Assembly (NCBI RefSeq): GCF_002167005.1
Contig: NZ_NHTN01000060.1
Span: 1 to 52,025 of the forward strand
Direction of reading: 5' to 3'
Length of the DNA stretch: 52,025 nt
Source of the DNA: Indiicoccus explosivorum
GTDB taxonomy: Bacteria; Bacillota; Bacilli; Bacillales_A; Planococcaceae
Shown here: one piece after another, positions 8,803-16,404 of the stretch
Layout: each line of letters starts with the position of its first letter
Position numbering within the stretch: position 1 is the first letter of the stretch
Notes under the pieces: generated by a model
Told to the model about the DNA's origin: nothing
Databases searched by the model: none
The model's input: only the letters and a program-made list of their open reading frames with translations
Program-made: the position numbers and the translations under genes

Positions 8803-9699
8803 TCAGAAGTTGTGATTGATTTGTTGGATTGCCCCGAGCAGCATGCCGATCGTTCTGCCTTTGAATGCATCCGGTACGGATTCCCCCGTCGGATTCGAGT
8901 AAAAGTAGCGGTCCGTTGCCGCGTCATACACAAAGCCGCTGCTGAGGAGGCTGTCCTTCAGGGATTCAGGCATTTCGTCCGTGCCTGTCACTTGCTCATA
9001 ATAATCCGTCGTCTCCACGTAAACCCCCACATCATCCAGCGTCGAAGTGATCAGGAACAGATCGGTTTCACTGCGGACGATCCACTGTCCTTTGGAAGAA
9101 ATGCCGAGCTGGGCATGTTCCAGTTTTGAAATGCCGTCCAGGTTCACGCCGAAGATCTGATTGATGAGAATCCGGCTTTCCGCGCCCGTCAAGTCGTATC
9201 CGTGTACACCGATATACCGGTCCATGACTTCGGATTTCGGCAGGTCCATGATGAAATCATCCCGGCTTGCATCATCCGGCTCCAGCCTCAGCGACACGCG
9301 CAGCGCTTCCATCACGTCAGGCGCATAAGCCGACAGCTTGCTGCCGTAGTTTTGTTCAGAAATGAGGTCCAAGTCGATGTCGAACACATCCTGGACGGCT
9401 TCCCGCACTTCTTTCCCCTTCACCTTTTTACCGAATGAACCAAGATAAGCATCCATTACGTCGACCTGCGGCATCGCTTCGATCTGCCCGTCCAAGTGCG
9501 TCGCGTGTTTGCTGATCCCGAAGCTCTCCCGGAGACTGCGCATCACATGCTTGTCATACTTTGTGTCCTGCGCTTCCTGGACATTTACTGAAGATGCGCC
9601 GCCGTCCGCGCTTACCGCAAGGGCTCCTGGAGAGAAGAACGCTCCGGTGAAAAGAACACTCAAAATCATTTTTTGTAACACTGCTCCCATTTTCCTCAA
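8803..9699 (-). CDS. Secreted uncharacterised protein with internal duplication
   Basis: 298-aa protein from TTG, with AGAGGAG eight bases upstream. A Sec-type signal peptide covers about residues 1-30 (ILSVLFTGAFFSPGALA). Residues 53-114 and 130-191 are copies of one another: both contain a VMD-x-Y-[LI]-G block (81-87 and 158-164) and end in [VI]F[DG][IV][DN]LD-x-IS. The C-terminal third (about 200-298) is a separate beta-rich region with SDLFL/TSTLDDVGVYVET-type strands. I do not recognise the family. It is probably an extracellular or wall-associated protein. Confidence 0.75.
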   Translation of the reverse strand: MRKMGAVLQKMILSVLFTGAFFSPGALAVSADGGASSVNVQEAQDTKYDKHVMRSLRESFGISKHATHLDGQIEAMPQVDVMDAYLGSFGKKVKGKEVREAVQDVFDIDLDLISEQNYGSKLSAYAPDVMEALRVSLRLEPDDASRDDFIMDLPKSEVMDRYIGVHGYDLTGAESRILINQIFGVNLDGISKLEHAQLGISSKGQWIVRSETDLFLITSTLDDVGVYVETTDYYEQVTGTDEMPESLKDSLLSSGFVYDAATDRYFYSNPTGESVPDAFKGRTIGMLLGAIQQINHNF

Positions 9700-9783
9700 A
9701 CTTTCAACTCCTCTTTTTACGTTTTTATGAATTCGAGCAGTTCAATGCTCATATTACTTTTAACTCATTCTACAGAAAAAAGC

Positions 9784-9815
9784 AAAACCGCCCGGTATGC
9801 CGAAACTGGGCGGTT
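9784..9815 (-). terminator. Terminator of the four-TM protein gene
   Basis: AACCGCCC / GGGCGGTT stem with a 14-nt loop. On the minus strand it is followed by TTGCTTTTTT. It lies about 125 bp beyond the stop of the 9940-10326 gene. Confidence 0.7.
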
Positions 9816-9939
9816 GCACCGAAATCATAGTCATTAAGAGAAAACGAAAGGCAATACCGGCAGTACTTTCCGCCATCCAGTTTCTCCCAATTCTTTCTGC
9901 ATTCATTGTACCGGTTAATTAACACCGTCCGCAGAAGTG

Positions 9940-10326
9940 TTAAGATTCCCTTGCTCCGGCGCTGCGTACCGCCGCAATAATCATTGTGGCCGAAACAGCA
10001 AGCACAATCCATAGCCTCCGATTTATGTCTTCTGCAGGGTCGGCTGCAGTCGCGATCAGCAATTGGATAATGATGAACAGCAAAGCGAACAGCCCCGCAC
10101 TGACGGCCATACCGAAGACAAGCTGGCCCTTTGTCTCCCTGTAAGTCAACAGACTTCCTGCAGCAAAAGGAGCGGCACATATAACAGCAAGAATCGCTAA
10201 ATTCGGGTCTCTTAAAGCCGACGGATAGCTGCTGAACAGCAGCTGCAGCATGACTGCCGTGCCATAGACCAGGACGAACGCTCCCGCTGCGCCGCATACA
10301 GCCAATACCCCTTTCACTTTACCCAT
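9940..10326 (-). CDS. Small four-TM membrane protein
   Basis: 128-aa protein read from ATG 10326, which has AAGGGG nine bases upstream; the frame is open to 10434, but that extension is hydrophilic and lacks a good site. Four hydrophobic segments: VLAVCGAAGAFVLVYGTAVM, LAILAVICAAPFAAGSLL, LVFGMAVSAGLFALLFIIIQ and LWIVLAVSATMIIAAV. The size and topology resemble small Bacilli membrane proteins such as the TIGR04086 group, but I cannot assign it. The 105 bp beyond the stop codon show no gene. Confidence 0.6.
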   Translation of the reverse strand: MGKVKGVLAVCGAAGAFVLVYGTAVMLQLLFSSYPSALRDPNLAILAVICAAPFAAGSLLTYRETKGQLVFGMAVSAGLFALLFIIIQLLIATAADPAEDINRRLWIVLAVSATMIIAAVRSAGARES

Positions 10327-10511
10327 CTCCCCACACCCCTTCCTGCCGCTCTCATTGTGACAAAAACTGCTGCCGAAATCAGAACAGTCCTTAAAAACGC
10401 CTGTCTCCTGGCTGTTCTGATGGTGTTCCTCCAAGCACTTCTATTGCCCATTTCATTCATCCTCCCTGTCCATCTTCCATTCTAAAACGGTTAAAAAACA
10501 CGTTAGTAAAC

Positions 10512-10536
10512 AAAAAAAGAGCTCATCTCTGAACTC
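10512..10536 (-). terminator. Terminator of the ECF sigma/anti-sigma operon
   Basis: On the minus strand GAGTTCA-gaga-TGAGCTC then TTTTTTT, about 47 bp past the anti-sigma stop codon. Confidence 0.75.
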
Positions 10537-10583
10537 TTCCTATTCATCATTACGGTGCTGCGGCAGACAAGGAGAAAACGAAT

Positions 10584-11495
10584 TCAATACTGATCAGCGG
10601 TAGCGCCCAGCACAGCCGCCCGAATTTCTGGAATGTCGGTGAGTTCCGCCAGTTCTGAAGGCGTTCCGGTCACGACAACGCCGGCGATTCCTTCTGAATC
10701 CGCAAAACGCTCATACCGTGCTGCCGCTTCTTCCCGGCGCTCCGAATCATTCTCAGATAACCATTTGAGCTGCTGAAGAAAGATTTCTGCACTTTCTTCT
10801 GAGGTTTCTGTATCACGGAAACCGAAGGCGAAGCGACCGGGTATCGGAAAGGCGCCGGTCCTGTCTGTCTCTCGAAGTGTGTCCGCCCAATACCAGTCGA
10901 CGGATTCACCGAGCAGACTCTGAACTTCCTCCATGGTATAGACGGCATCAAAAGACAGCGCCATCTCCACGTATTTATCTTCCGAAATCTCGGGCAAGAG
11001 GGTACGGTCATCCGGCAATGATGCATAAGACAACTCCGGATGATATAACTCAATCACCCGTTCCCCATTGAAATAGAGTGGGGCTCTTTCCATTCCGGTG
11101 CTCCCTGAACTGATTCCAAAATTTCTCGGCGCCTCATGGGAAGTTCCAAAAACAGTGAATGTTTTTTCCAGCTCTCCCCAAGGTATTTGGACACTGCCGA
11201 CCGGTTTGATCAGCTGCGTGTCAGCAGAAGCGGAAAAAGGTGTGTAACTGTAACCGGTCCCTACCGCTTCAATGTTCGCGCCTTGGACAGCCGACCATGC
11301 AAAATCAAGCGTACTTTCCCTTTCTACCCGGTCGTGCATCAGCCATGTGCCAAGGGCGTACAGGCAGGCGAGCAGCACCGCACTGACAATGAATGATATG
11401 GACACCGTCCGTAAAAGCACTTTTCGCTTCGCCCGTCTGATTGTCTTTGTGAAGTCTGTATCTGCAGAATAAGGTGTATGTTCTTCAGTCATCAC
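10584..11495 (-). CDS. Membrane anti-sigma factor (Sigma_reg_N/Sigma_reg_C type)
   Basis: 303-aa protein with a short cytoplasmic N-terminus (DFTKTIRRAKRKVLLR), one transmembrane segment (about 28-52, TVSISFIVSAVLLACLYALG) and a long extracytoplasmic domain. This is the layout of the sigma-regulator N-terminal and C-terminal domain proteins that sit beside ECF sigma factors in Bacillales. It probably holds the sigma factor encoded just upstream inactive at the membrane until a surface signal arrives. It overlaps that gene by 11 bp, suggesting coupled, balanced synthesis. The inducing signal is unknown. Confidence 0.82.
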   Translation of the reverse strand: MMTEEHTPYSADTDFTKTIRRAKRKVLLRTVSISFIVSAVLLACLYALGTWLMHDRVERESTLDFAWSAVQGANIEAVGTGYSYTPFSASADTQLIKPVGSVQIPWGELEKTFTVFGTSHEAPRNFGISSGSTGMERAPLYFNGERVIELYHPELSYASLPDDRTLLPEISEDKYVEMALSFDAVYTMEEVQSLLGESVDWYWADTLRETDRTGAFPIPGRFAFGFRDTETSEESAEIFLQQLKWLSENDSERREEAAARYERFADSEGIAGVVVTGTPSELAELTDIPEIRAAVLGATADQY

Positions 11496-11985
11496 TATCC
11501 CTCCTATACTGGCTGATAAAGGCCTGACGCGCCCGATACAGTGTCGTTTTCACGGAATCTTCCTTCATGCCGTAAAGCTCAGCAATTTCCCGGACCGATA
11601 ATTCAAAACTGTATTTAAGGAGCAGCAGGTCCTGGAACTTCGGTCTCAGACCATCCAGCACTTCCCGTATACGGCTGTTTTGTTCGCGTATGAGCACTTC
11701 TCCTTCCGGTGTATGGTCGTCATACAGACGCCGGAAATTGAACCGCACAATTTCATCCCGCCGGACCCGCTTCCGGTAAAGGTTGTAATAGCCGTTTACC
11801 GCCACCCGGAACAGCCAGCTCTCCGCTTTTTCCGGGTCAATCGCTTCCACATATAAAATGAACTTATAAGCCGTGTCCTGAGCGATATCCTCAGCGTCTT
11901 CCCGCGAAGCGCCCATTTTCGTCAGCACTGATTTTATTCGCTCCAGCCTTCCAGCAAGCTGCCGCTCCATCTGTGAACCGCCCAT
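11485..11985 (-). CDS. ECF-type RNA polymerase sigma factor
   Basis: 166-aa group 4 sigma factor. Region 2 includes EDAEDIAQDTAYKFILY and SWLFRVAVNGYYNLYRKR (core binding and -10 recognition). Region 4 is QDLLLLKYSFELSVREIAELYGMKEDSVKTTLYRARQAF, a helix-turn-helix for the -35 element. A strong GGGGGGAGGG site precedes ATG 11985. Its cognate anti-sigma is the overlapping downstream gene. I cannot tell which named B. subtilis ECF factor it matches, and no gene symbol is given. Confidence 0.9.
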   Translation of the reverse strand: MGGSQMERQLAGRLERIKSVLTKMGASREDAEDIAQDTAYKFILYVEAIDPEKAESWLFRVAVNGYYNLYRKRVRRDEIVRFNFRRLYDDHTPEGEVLIREQNSRIREVLDGLRPKFQDLLLLKYSFELSVREIAELYGMKEDSVKTTLYRARQAFISQYRRDSDD

Positions 11986-12009
11986 CTGCCACCCTCCCCC
12001 CTTCTTACA

Positions 12010-12033
12010 ACGAATAATCAGCCGGAAAGTAAA
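12010..12033 (-). promoter_or_regulatory. Candidate autoregulatory ECF promoter
   Basis: On the minus strand TTTAC, 16 bp, CGTTGT resembles the AAC-N16-CGT layout of Gram-positive ECF promoters (first position substituted). It sits 25-48 bp before the sigma gene start, where autoregulation would be expected. Weak match. Confidence 0.3.
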
Positions 12034-12371
12034 CAGCCTTTATTGGGTTAATTTCTTATGTAAGTAATACCGGCTGCTGCCTTCAGTCGGATATCTTCGA
12101 TAATGCCCGCGATTCCATAGCCGTTTTCAAGTAAAACCAGGGCACCGGAAGCAATCTGTATCAAGCTGAATAAGCCTGCACCTGTATTCTAGCGCCGTGT
12201 GTCTTCACGCTTTTCAATTTACTTAATGACATTAACTTTAACATGCACTTTTTAGAATTTTCAGCTATACTGTGAGTAATCTAGAAAAAACTGGATAAAT
12301 GAAGCCATTTAAGAAGGGGACACCAACCGATTAAAGCTGAATAAAAATTCTGTACCGGAAGGATGGCTGCC
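12034..12371. other. Intergenic stretch between sigma operon and small membrane genes
   Basis: About 340 bp without a supportable gene. TATACT at 12266-12271 could be a -10 box for the rightward genes, but no good -35 lies 16-18 bp upstream. The base composition is more AT-rich than in the flanking genes. I see no repeat, RNA gene or strong hairpin. Confidence 0.4.
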
Positions 12372-12653
12372 ATGCGATTCCTGAGTCGGTTTTCGTTTTG
12401 GTTCATCGTCTTTTCATCCGCTGTCATGTGGATCGAACTTGCTGCCAATCCCATCAAAGATATATTTTTCATCGATCCGCTGTTCCACAGACTTGTAATG
12501 CTAATTGATCCCTTTCTGAATGTCTATGAGGCTGTAAGCTACCAATTGAATATTATTGGGGCACTATTGTACATTTTGCTTTATGCCACTTACGGAGCGC
12601 TTTTGGACAGTGGCATTCAAAAAGCAGTGAAATACTGGCGGCGCATGGCTTGA
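12372..12653 (+). CDS. Small membrane protein (93 aa)
   Basis: Two hydrophobic segments, FSFWFIVFSSAVMWIELAAN and INIIGALLYILLYATYGALL-like (about 8-27 and 64-82), with a short basic C-terminus (KAVKYWRRMA). ATG 12372 is preferred to ATG 12363 because GGAAGG then lies nine bases upstream. No family recognised. It is the first of a rightward series of four small membrane-protein genes (12.37-13.67 kb). Confidence 0.6.
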   Translation: MRFLSRFSFWFIVFSSAVMWIELAANPIKDIFFIDPLFHRLVMLIDPFLNVYEAVSYQLNIIGALLYILLYATYGALLDSGIQKAVKYWRRMA

Positions 12654-12705
12654 GCTGCGAGGGAACCAAGCTGGCGAAGCCGTTTTACAAGGAGTGTCCA
12701 TAAGG

Positions 12706-12869
12706 TTGAAATCATGGATTTTTACGGTCCTCGGTGTGTTGACCGCCTGGTTCGCAATCGGCTTTTTTAGGGAGATTTTGAGGACACACTGCTTATCGGT
12801 ATTCTGAGTGGTCTATTTTTAGGATACACTCTCCGGGCGAATAAAGAGAAAGTAATCAAGAATAAGTGA
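12706..12869 (+). pseudogene. Frameshifted small two-TM membrane protein
   Basis: From TTG 12706 (AAGGAG at 12689-12694) the frame reads MKSWIFTVLGVLTAWFAIGFF and then runs into unrelated sequence. In another frame the DNA continues GDFEDTLLIGILSGLFLGYT and ends with a basic tail at the TGA at 12869. Adding one base after the T-run near 12767-12773 joins them into a 54-residue protein with two membrane segments. Either a genuine recent frameshift or a homopolymer sequencing error. Confidence 0.5.
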
Positions 12870-12939
12870 TTTGACTGATAGGAGCCCATCGAAATGACTG
12901 ACTCGTCAGCTCAGCACACGGAAAGAGGGGGAAAACGAA

Positions 12940-13251
12940 TTGAAAAGACGCATGGAATCAGCTGATCGGAATAAGGTGATTGTGATCACAATTGCAGCAG
13001 GCATATTCCTGGAATCAGTTACGGGAAATGAACTTTTCTTTTATCTGATGCTGGCGGCCCTGTTTGCAGAGTATGGATTTTTCACAAGAACTAACTGGAA
13101 CATCGCTGGCCTCGCCGCAGTATTCGGCGCTTTGCTTCTGGTCATCTATCTAAATGAACAGTTGTCATTCTGGCCGCTCCTTGCAGTGTATGCACTATTG
13201 GGCGGGCTTCTTTATTTGGCAGATAAAACGGTGCTATCCCGCACCGGATGA
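12940..13251 (+). CDS. Small membrane protein (103 aa)
   Basis: TTG start with GAGGGGG about nine bases upstream. Basic N-terminus (MKRRMESADRNK), then four hydrophobic stretches (VIVITIAAGIFLESV, LFFYLMLAALFAEYGF, IAGLAAVFGALLLVIYL, WPLLAVYALLGGLLYL). Unrecognised. Same orientation as the neighbouring small membrane genes. Confidence 0.6.
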   Translation: MKRRMESADRNKVIVITIAAGIFLESVTGNELFFYLMLAALFAEYGFFTRTNWNIAGLAAVFGALLLVIYLNEQLSFWPLLAVYALLGGLLYLADKTVLSRTG

Positions 13252-13389
13252 ACGGTATCGATTCTCTGAAAAAAGAGTGACAGACTGCGAATTCAGGTGC
13301 AGAAATCTCAAGAAATGACGGTTGCCCCTGCTTTGCGTTTACTGATTAAAGTGACAGTCCCACATCATTCAGTTGAGAGGCTGTGAAAA

Positions 13390-13674
13390 ATGAATACATC
13401 CGTATTCACTCTGATTGCTGCCGTTTTTTCAGTTGCCGGCATCTTGTGGATTGCCAAGCAGCGTACTAAACGGTTCCACCTTTATTTACCGGCCATGCTG
13501 GCGGCTGTCGGCATTCTCGTTGTACTCGCCAAATATGTGTTTATCTCTAAAGGCAATGACGTGATTTTCGATATTGTTCTCATCATGCTGTTTTCCGTCA
13601 TTCTCGGTATGTTCCTGTTACTGGCTGTTTCGGTGGACGCTTGGAACTATTGGCTGGGCAAAAGAAATACATAA
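13390..13674 (+). CDS. Small three-TM membrane protein (94 aa)
   Basis: ATG preceded by GAGAGG. Hydrophobic segments at about 5-22 (FTLIAAVFSVAGILWIA), 31-51 (YLPAMLAAVGILVVLAKYVF) and 58-82 (IFDIVLIMLFSVILGMFLLLA), with a basic loop between the first two. Unrecognised. It closes the small-membrane-protein series. Confidence 0.6.
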   Translation: MNTSVFTLIAAVFSVAGILWIAKQRTKRFHLYLPAMLAAVGILVVLAKYVFISKGNDVIFDIVLIMLFSVILGMFLLLAVSVDAWNYWLGKRNT

Positions 13675-14054
13675 GGGAGTGCGAGGTTTTGAATACCAAC
13701 AAAGGAAACGATATTTTATCATTTTCCCGCAAAAGACTCCCACCTCAGTTTCTTTCAGAATGAAAATTCAAACTCAACCGGGAGGAATAAATGACGACAG
13801 CCGTAAACTTATATAGTTTCGCAACTCCTGAAAATTAATTGAAAGGATTCTGTACAGCCTGCTCGTTGAAAAGTGGCAAAAGGTTCGAGACCAACTCTTC
13901 CGGCACTTTCTCCTGCCCGTGAAGCAAGAATTACCCTCGCAAAAAACCCTATTTCTTCCCTCGTTTAAGCCGGACCGCTTCGAGTGGTTGGTACATTTCT
14001 GTCCATCCGTGTAAAATCAAGGCAGAGCGCACAGAAAGGGGAGACCAGCCGAAA
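13675..14054 (+). other. Gap with a 15-codon ORF and possible gene remnant
   Basis: About 380 bp. GGGAGG lies five bases before an ATG at 13791 that opens only 15 codons (MTTAVNLYSFATPEN, stop 13836-13838). The good ribosome binding site suggests either a leader peptide or the 5' end of a lost gene. No terminator or RNA structure stands out in the remainder. Confidence 0.35.
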
Positions 14055-15464
14055 GTGACTGCTGCCAGAGGATTTACTGCCTCCGTATCCATCTACGCAC
14101 TGCTCCATTTTGTTACATACTTTTTCGAAGCGGAACTGCTGATTTTCCTGCTGTCGATAACCGGCATCGCGACGCTGCTCTTCGCCGGCCTGCTGTTGCC
14201 GTTCAATAAATTCCAGCTGCAGTTTTTCCTGATTGCCGCCGCGCTGCTTGTGCTGCTGTTCACGAGCGATTCGCTCTGGAATGATCTGCTGGAAGGCATG
14301 CGGCTGATGCGCAGCCTGATCGGTCTCCTCCTTGTGGTGCCGATGATCAGCTGGGTGCTGAGGGAAGAGCCGTACATCGAAGAGATCATGAGTGCCGCCC
14401 ATAACTTGCTGAATCAGAGCCAGAAATTCTATTTCGGCCTGATGGCGATGACACAGGTCATCACCCATTTCCTGCTGTTCGGATCGGTTCCGATGATGTA
14501 CCGGTTCATCGATACATTCCTGCACGAGCATAACGACGAAGCTTGGGAGAACTTCAAAGGCACCGCGATCCTCCGGAGCTTCGCTTTATCGACGATGTGG
14601 GTCATCAGCATTCCGAGTTTCGTATTCGCGGTGGAAGCGCTCGGCTCCGAACTGTGGAAATCGATGCTGCTCGGCTTCACGTTCGCATTCGCCGGCACGC
14701 TTCTCGCTGTCCTGTTCTCACGCGTCCAGGAAAAGAAGTACCATGCGGACTTTTCGGCGACGCTGCAGCGGGAAATCGACGAAGCGATGAAGAATTCGCG
14801 CAATGACAGGCCGTGGAACCGGGATACGATCGAATTCATTGTTTTATTCGCATCGCTGTTCGGCACCATTTTCCTTGTCCACGAATGGACCGGGCTGGAA
14901 TTTTTGCTGACGATTCCGCTCGTCATCATCGGCTGGACGTTCCTTTATTTCCTCATTAAAGGGCGGCTGAATCATTTCGCCGAGAATACCCGGGTTTATT
15001 TTTCCGAAGGGATTCCGAGGCAGGGCAGGCAGTTCAGCATCCTGCTGGCGGCGGGTCTCCTGATCCTCGCCTTGAACCAGTCGGGGGCGGGCGTCTATGT
15101 CATCGGATGGATGAACAGCCTGACGAATGTGGTGCCTGTCCTCAACATCCTGTTCCTGCTCCCGTTCATCATGATCGCTCTCGGCTTCGTCGGTCTCGGC
15201 CCGCTTGCGGTCATCGTGCTCGTCACAGGAATTCTGCAGGACGTCGCCTTGCCCTATCCGCCGGAACTCGTGGTGCTGTCCATCACATCCGGAAGCGTTA
15301 TTTCGATCATCTTGTCGCCTGTCGTCATGCCGCTCATCATCCTGAGCAGCATCAACGGCCTGAGCGGTGTCCAGAACGGGATCCGCTTCAACTTGGCGTA
15401 CGCGGCGGCATTCTACCTCCTCGTCCAGGTTTTCATCCAGGCCGCTGTTCTGTTCAGCGGCTGA
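14055..15464 (+). CDS. Polytopic membrane protein, ion-transporter-superfamily-like
   Basis: 469 aa with about 11-12 hydrophobic segments, a cytoplasmic charged loop at about 225-260 (QEKKYHADFSATLQREIDEAMKN) and a conserved-looking late segment VVLSITSGSVISIILSPVVM that recalls hairpin/discontinuous helices of DctM/ArsB-type carriers. GTG start with AGGGGAG upstream. The substrate cannot be inferred. Converges on the GDPD gene with a shared terminator. Confidence 0.6.
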   Translation: MTAARGFTASVSIYALLHFVTYFFEAELLIFLLSITGIATLLFAGLLLPFNKFQLQFFLIAAALLVLLFTSDSLWNDLLEGMRLMRSLIGLLLVVPMISWVLREEPYIEEIMSAAHNLLNQSQKFYFGLMAMTQVITHFLLFGSVPMMYRFIDTFLHEHNDEAWENFKGTAILRSFALSTMWVISIPSFVFAVEALGSELWKSMLLGFTFAFAGTLLAVLFSRVQEKKYHADFSATLQREIDEAMKNSRNDRPWNRDTIEFIVLFASLFGTIFLVHEWTGLEFLLTIPLVIIGWTFLYFLIKGRLNHFAENTRVYFSEGIPRQGRQFSILLAAGLLILALNQSGAGVYVIGWMNSLTNVVPVLNILFLLPFIMIALGFVGLGPLAVIVLVTGILQDVALPYPPELVVLSITSGSVISIILSPVVMPLIILSSINGLSGVQNGIRFNLAYAAAFYLLVQVFIQAAVLFSG

Positions 15465-15500
15465 GCGGCCAAACCGGCACGGGAAATCAATCGTTAACGT

Positions 15501-15539
15501 AAAAAAACAGGATGCCGCCCGCAGCGGATCCTGTTTTTT
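15501..15539. terminator. Bidirectional terminator
   Basis: AAAAAACAGGAT ... ATCCTGTTTTTT with an inner CCGC/GCGG helix. T-runs appear on both strands, between converging genes. Confidence 0.88.
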
Positions 15540-15553
15540 CTGTATTCTGTCCG

Positions 15554-16285
15554 TCAGACCGCCACTTCTTCACGTGCCCAAAGGCGGTCCGGGTGGTTCG
15601 ATGTGAATTTCACGTGGCCGCCGAATGCGGCCAGCCGGTCCGCTTCTTCGGGGTCGTCCACTGTCCAGACGATGATTTCCGTGCCGTTCCTGACGAGACT
15701 GTCGACCATCAGCTGATCGACATAGTCCGATTTCATCGACACCGCCGCCGCCCCGATTTCATTCACTTGTTCAGTCAATAAAAGCGGCGATCCGACCATG
15801 ACGAGTGTCCGGCGGATTTCCGGCGCGATTTTCATGCAGGTCTGCAGGCTTCTGTGATCGAAGGAGATGAGGCTGCAGCGGTCCTCTAAGCCGAACTTTT
15901 TGATGAGTTCGATGGTCTTCAGCTCCAGGCCCCAATACAGATCGCCGAGCTGTTTCAGCTCGATGTACAGGTGCTTTTCACCCTGCACGAGCGCCAGCAC
16001 TTCTTCCAGTGTCGGAACCCGCTCCCCTGCAAATTCAGGACCGAACCAGCTTCCCGCGTCCAGCGTCTTCAGTTCAGCGAGCGTCAAGTCCTTCACAGCG
16101 CCCGTGCCGTTTGTCGTCCGGTCGACGTCTTTATCATGAAAGACGACCGGAATCCCGTCTTTCGTCATATTTATATCAATTTCAATCGCTTTGATTTTCG
16201 GTTCTTCCAAGGCCAGTCTGATGGCGCTCAATGTATTCTCCGGCGCAATCCCTGACCATCCGCGGTGCGCAATCAGCGTCTCCAC
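15554..16285 (-). CDS. Glycerophosphodiester phosphodiesterase
   Basis: 243-aa GDPD-family enzyme that hydrolyses glycerophosphodiesters to glycerol-3-phosphate and an alcohol. Signature residues: AHRGW (H7, R8), ENT (26-28 region of substrate pocket), AIEIDINMTKDG (E35, D37) and VVFHDKDVDRTTNG (H50). No signal peptide, so it is probably cytoplasmic. GTG start with AAAGGGGA upstream; the ATG two bases earlier is out of frame. Confidence 0.92.
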   Translation of the reverse strand: METLIAHRGWSGIAPENTLSAIRLALEEPKIKAIEIDINMTKDGIPVVFHDKDVDRTTNGTGAVKDLTLAELKTLDAGSWFGPEFAGERVPTLEEVLALVQGEKHLYIELKQLGDLYWGLELKTIELIKKFGLEDRCSLISFDHRSLQTCMKIAPEIRRTLVMVGSPLLLTEQVNEIGAAAVSMKSDYVDQLMVDSLVRNGTEIIVWTVDDPEEADRLAAFGGHVKFTSNHPDRLWAREEVAV

Positions 16286-16369
16286 ATTAGTTCCCCTTTC
16301 TTGTTTCGCCTTATATTATAAATCGGCATTGTTAAGCGTGTGTTGAGAGAATGTTAATTTTTTTTGACG

Positions 16370-16398
16370 AAAAAAGAGCCCGCTCCGTGAGCGGACTC
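16370..16398 (-). terminator. Terminator of chemoreceptor gene
   Basis: On the minus strand GAGTCCGCTC-acg-GAGCGGGCTC followed by TTTTTT, directly after the stop codon. Confidence 0.88.
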
Positions 16399-16404
16399 CA
16401 TCCT

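Noticed and set aside
9770-10297. 175-codon minus-strand frame overlapping the four-TM protein
   Set aside because: It is rich in Cys, Arg and Ser typical of an out-of-frame reading, and covers a terminator. The competing frame has four clean TM segments.
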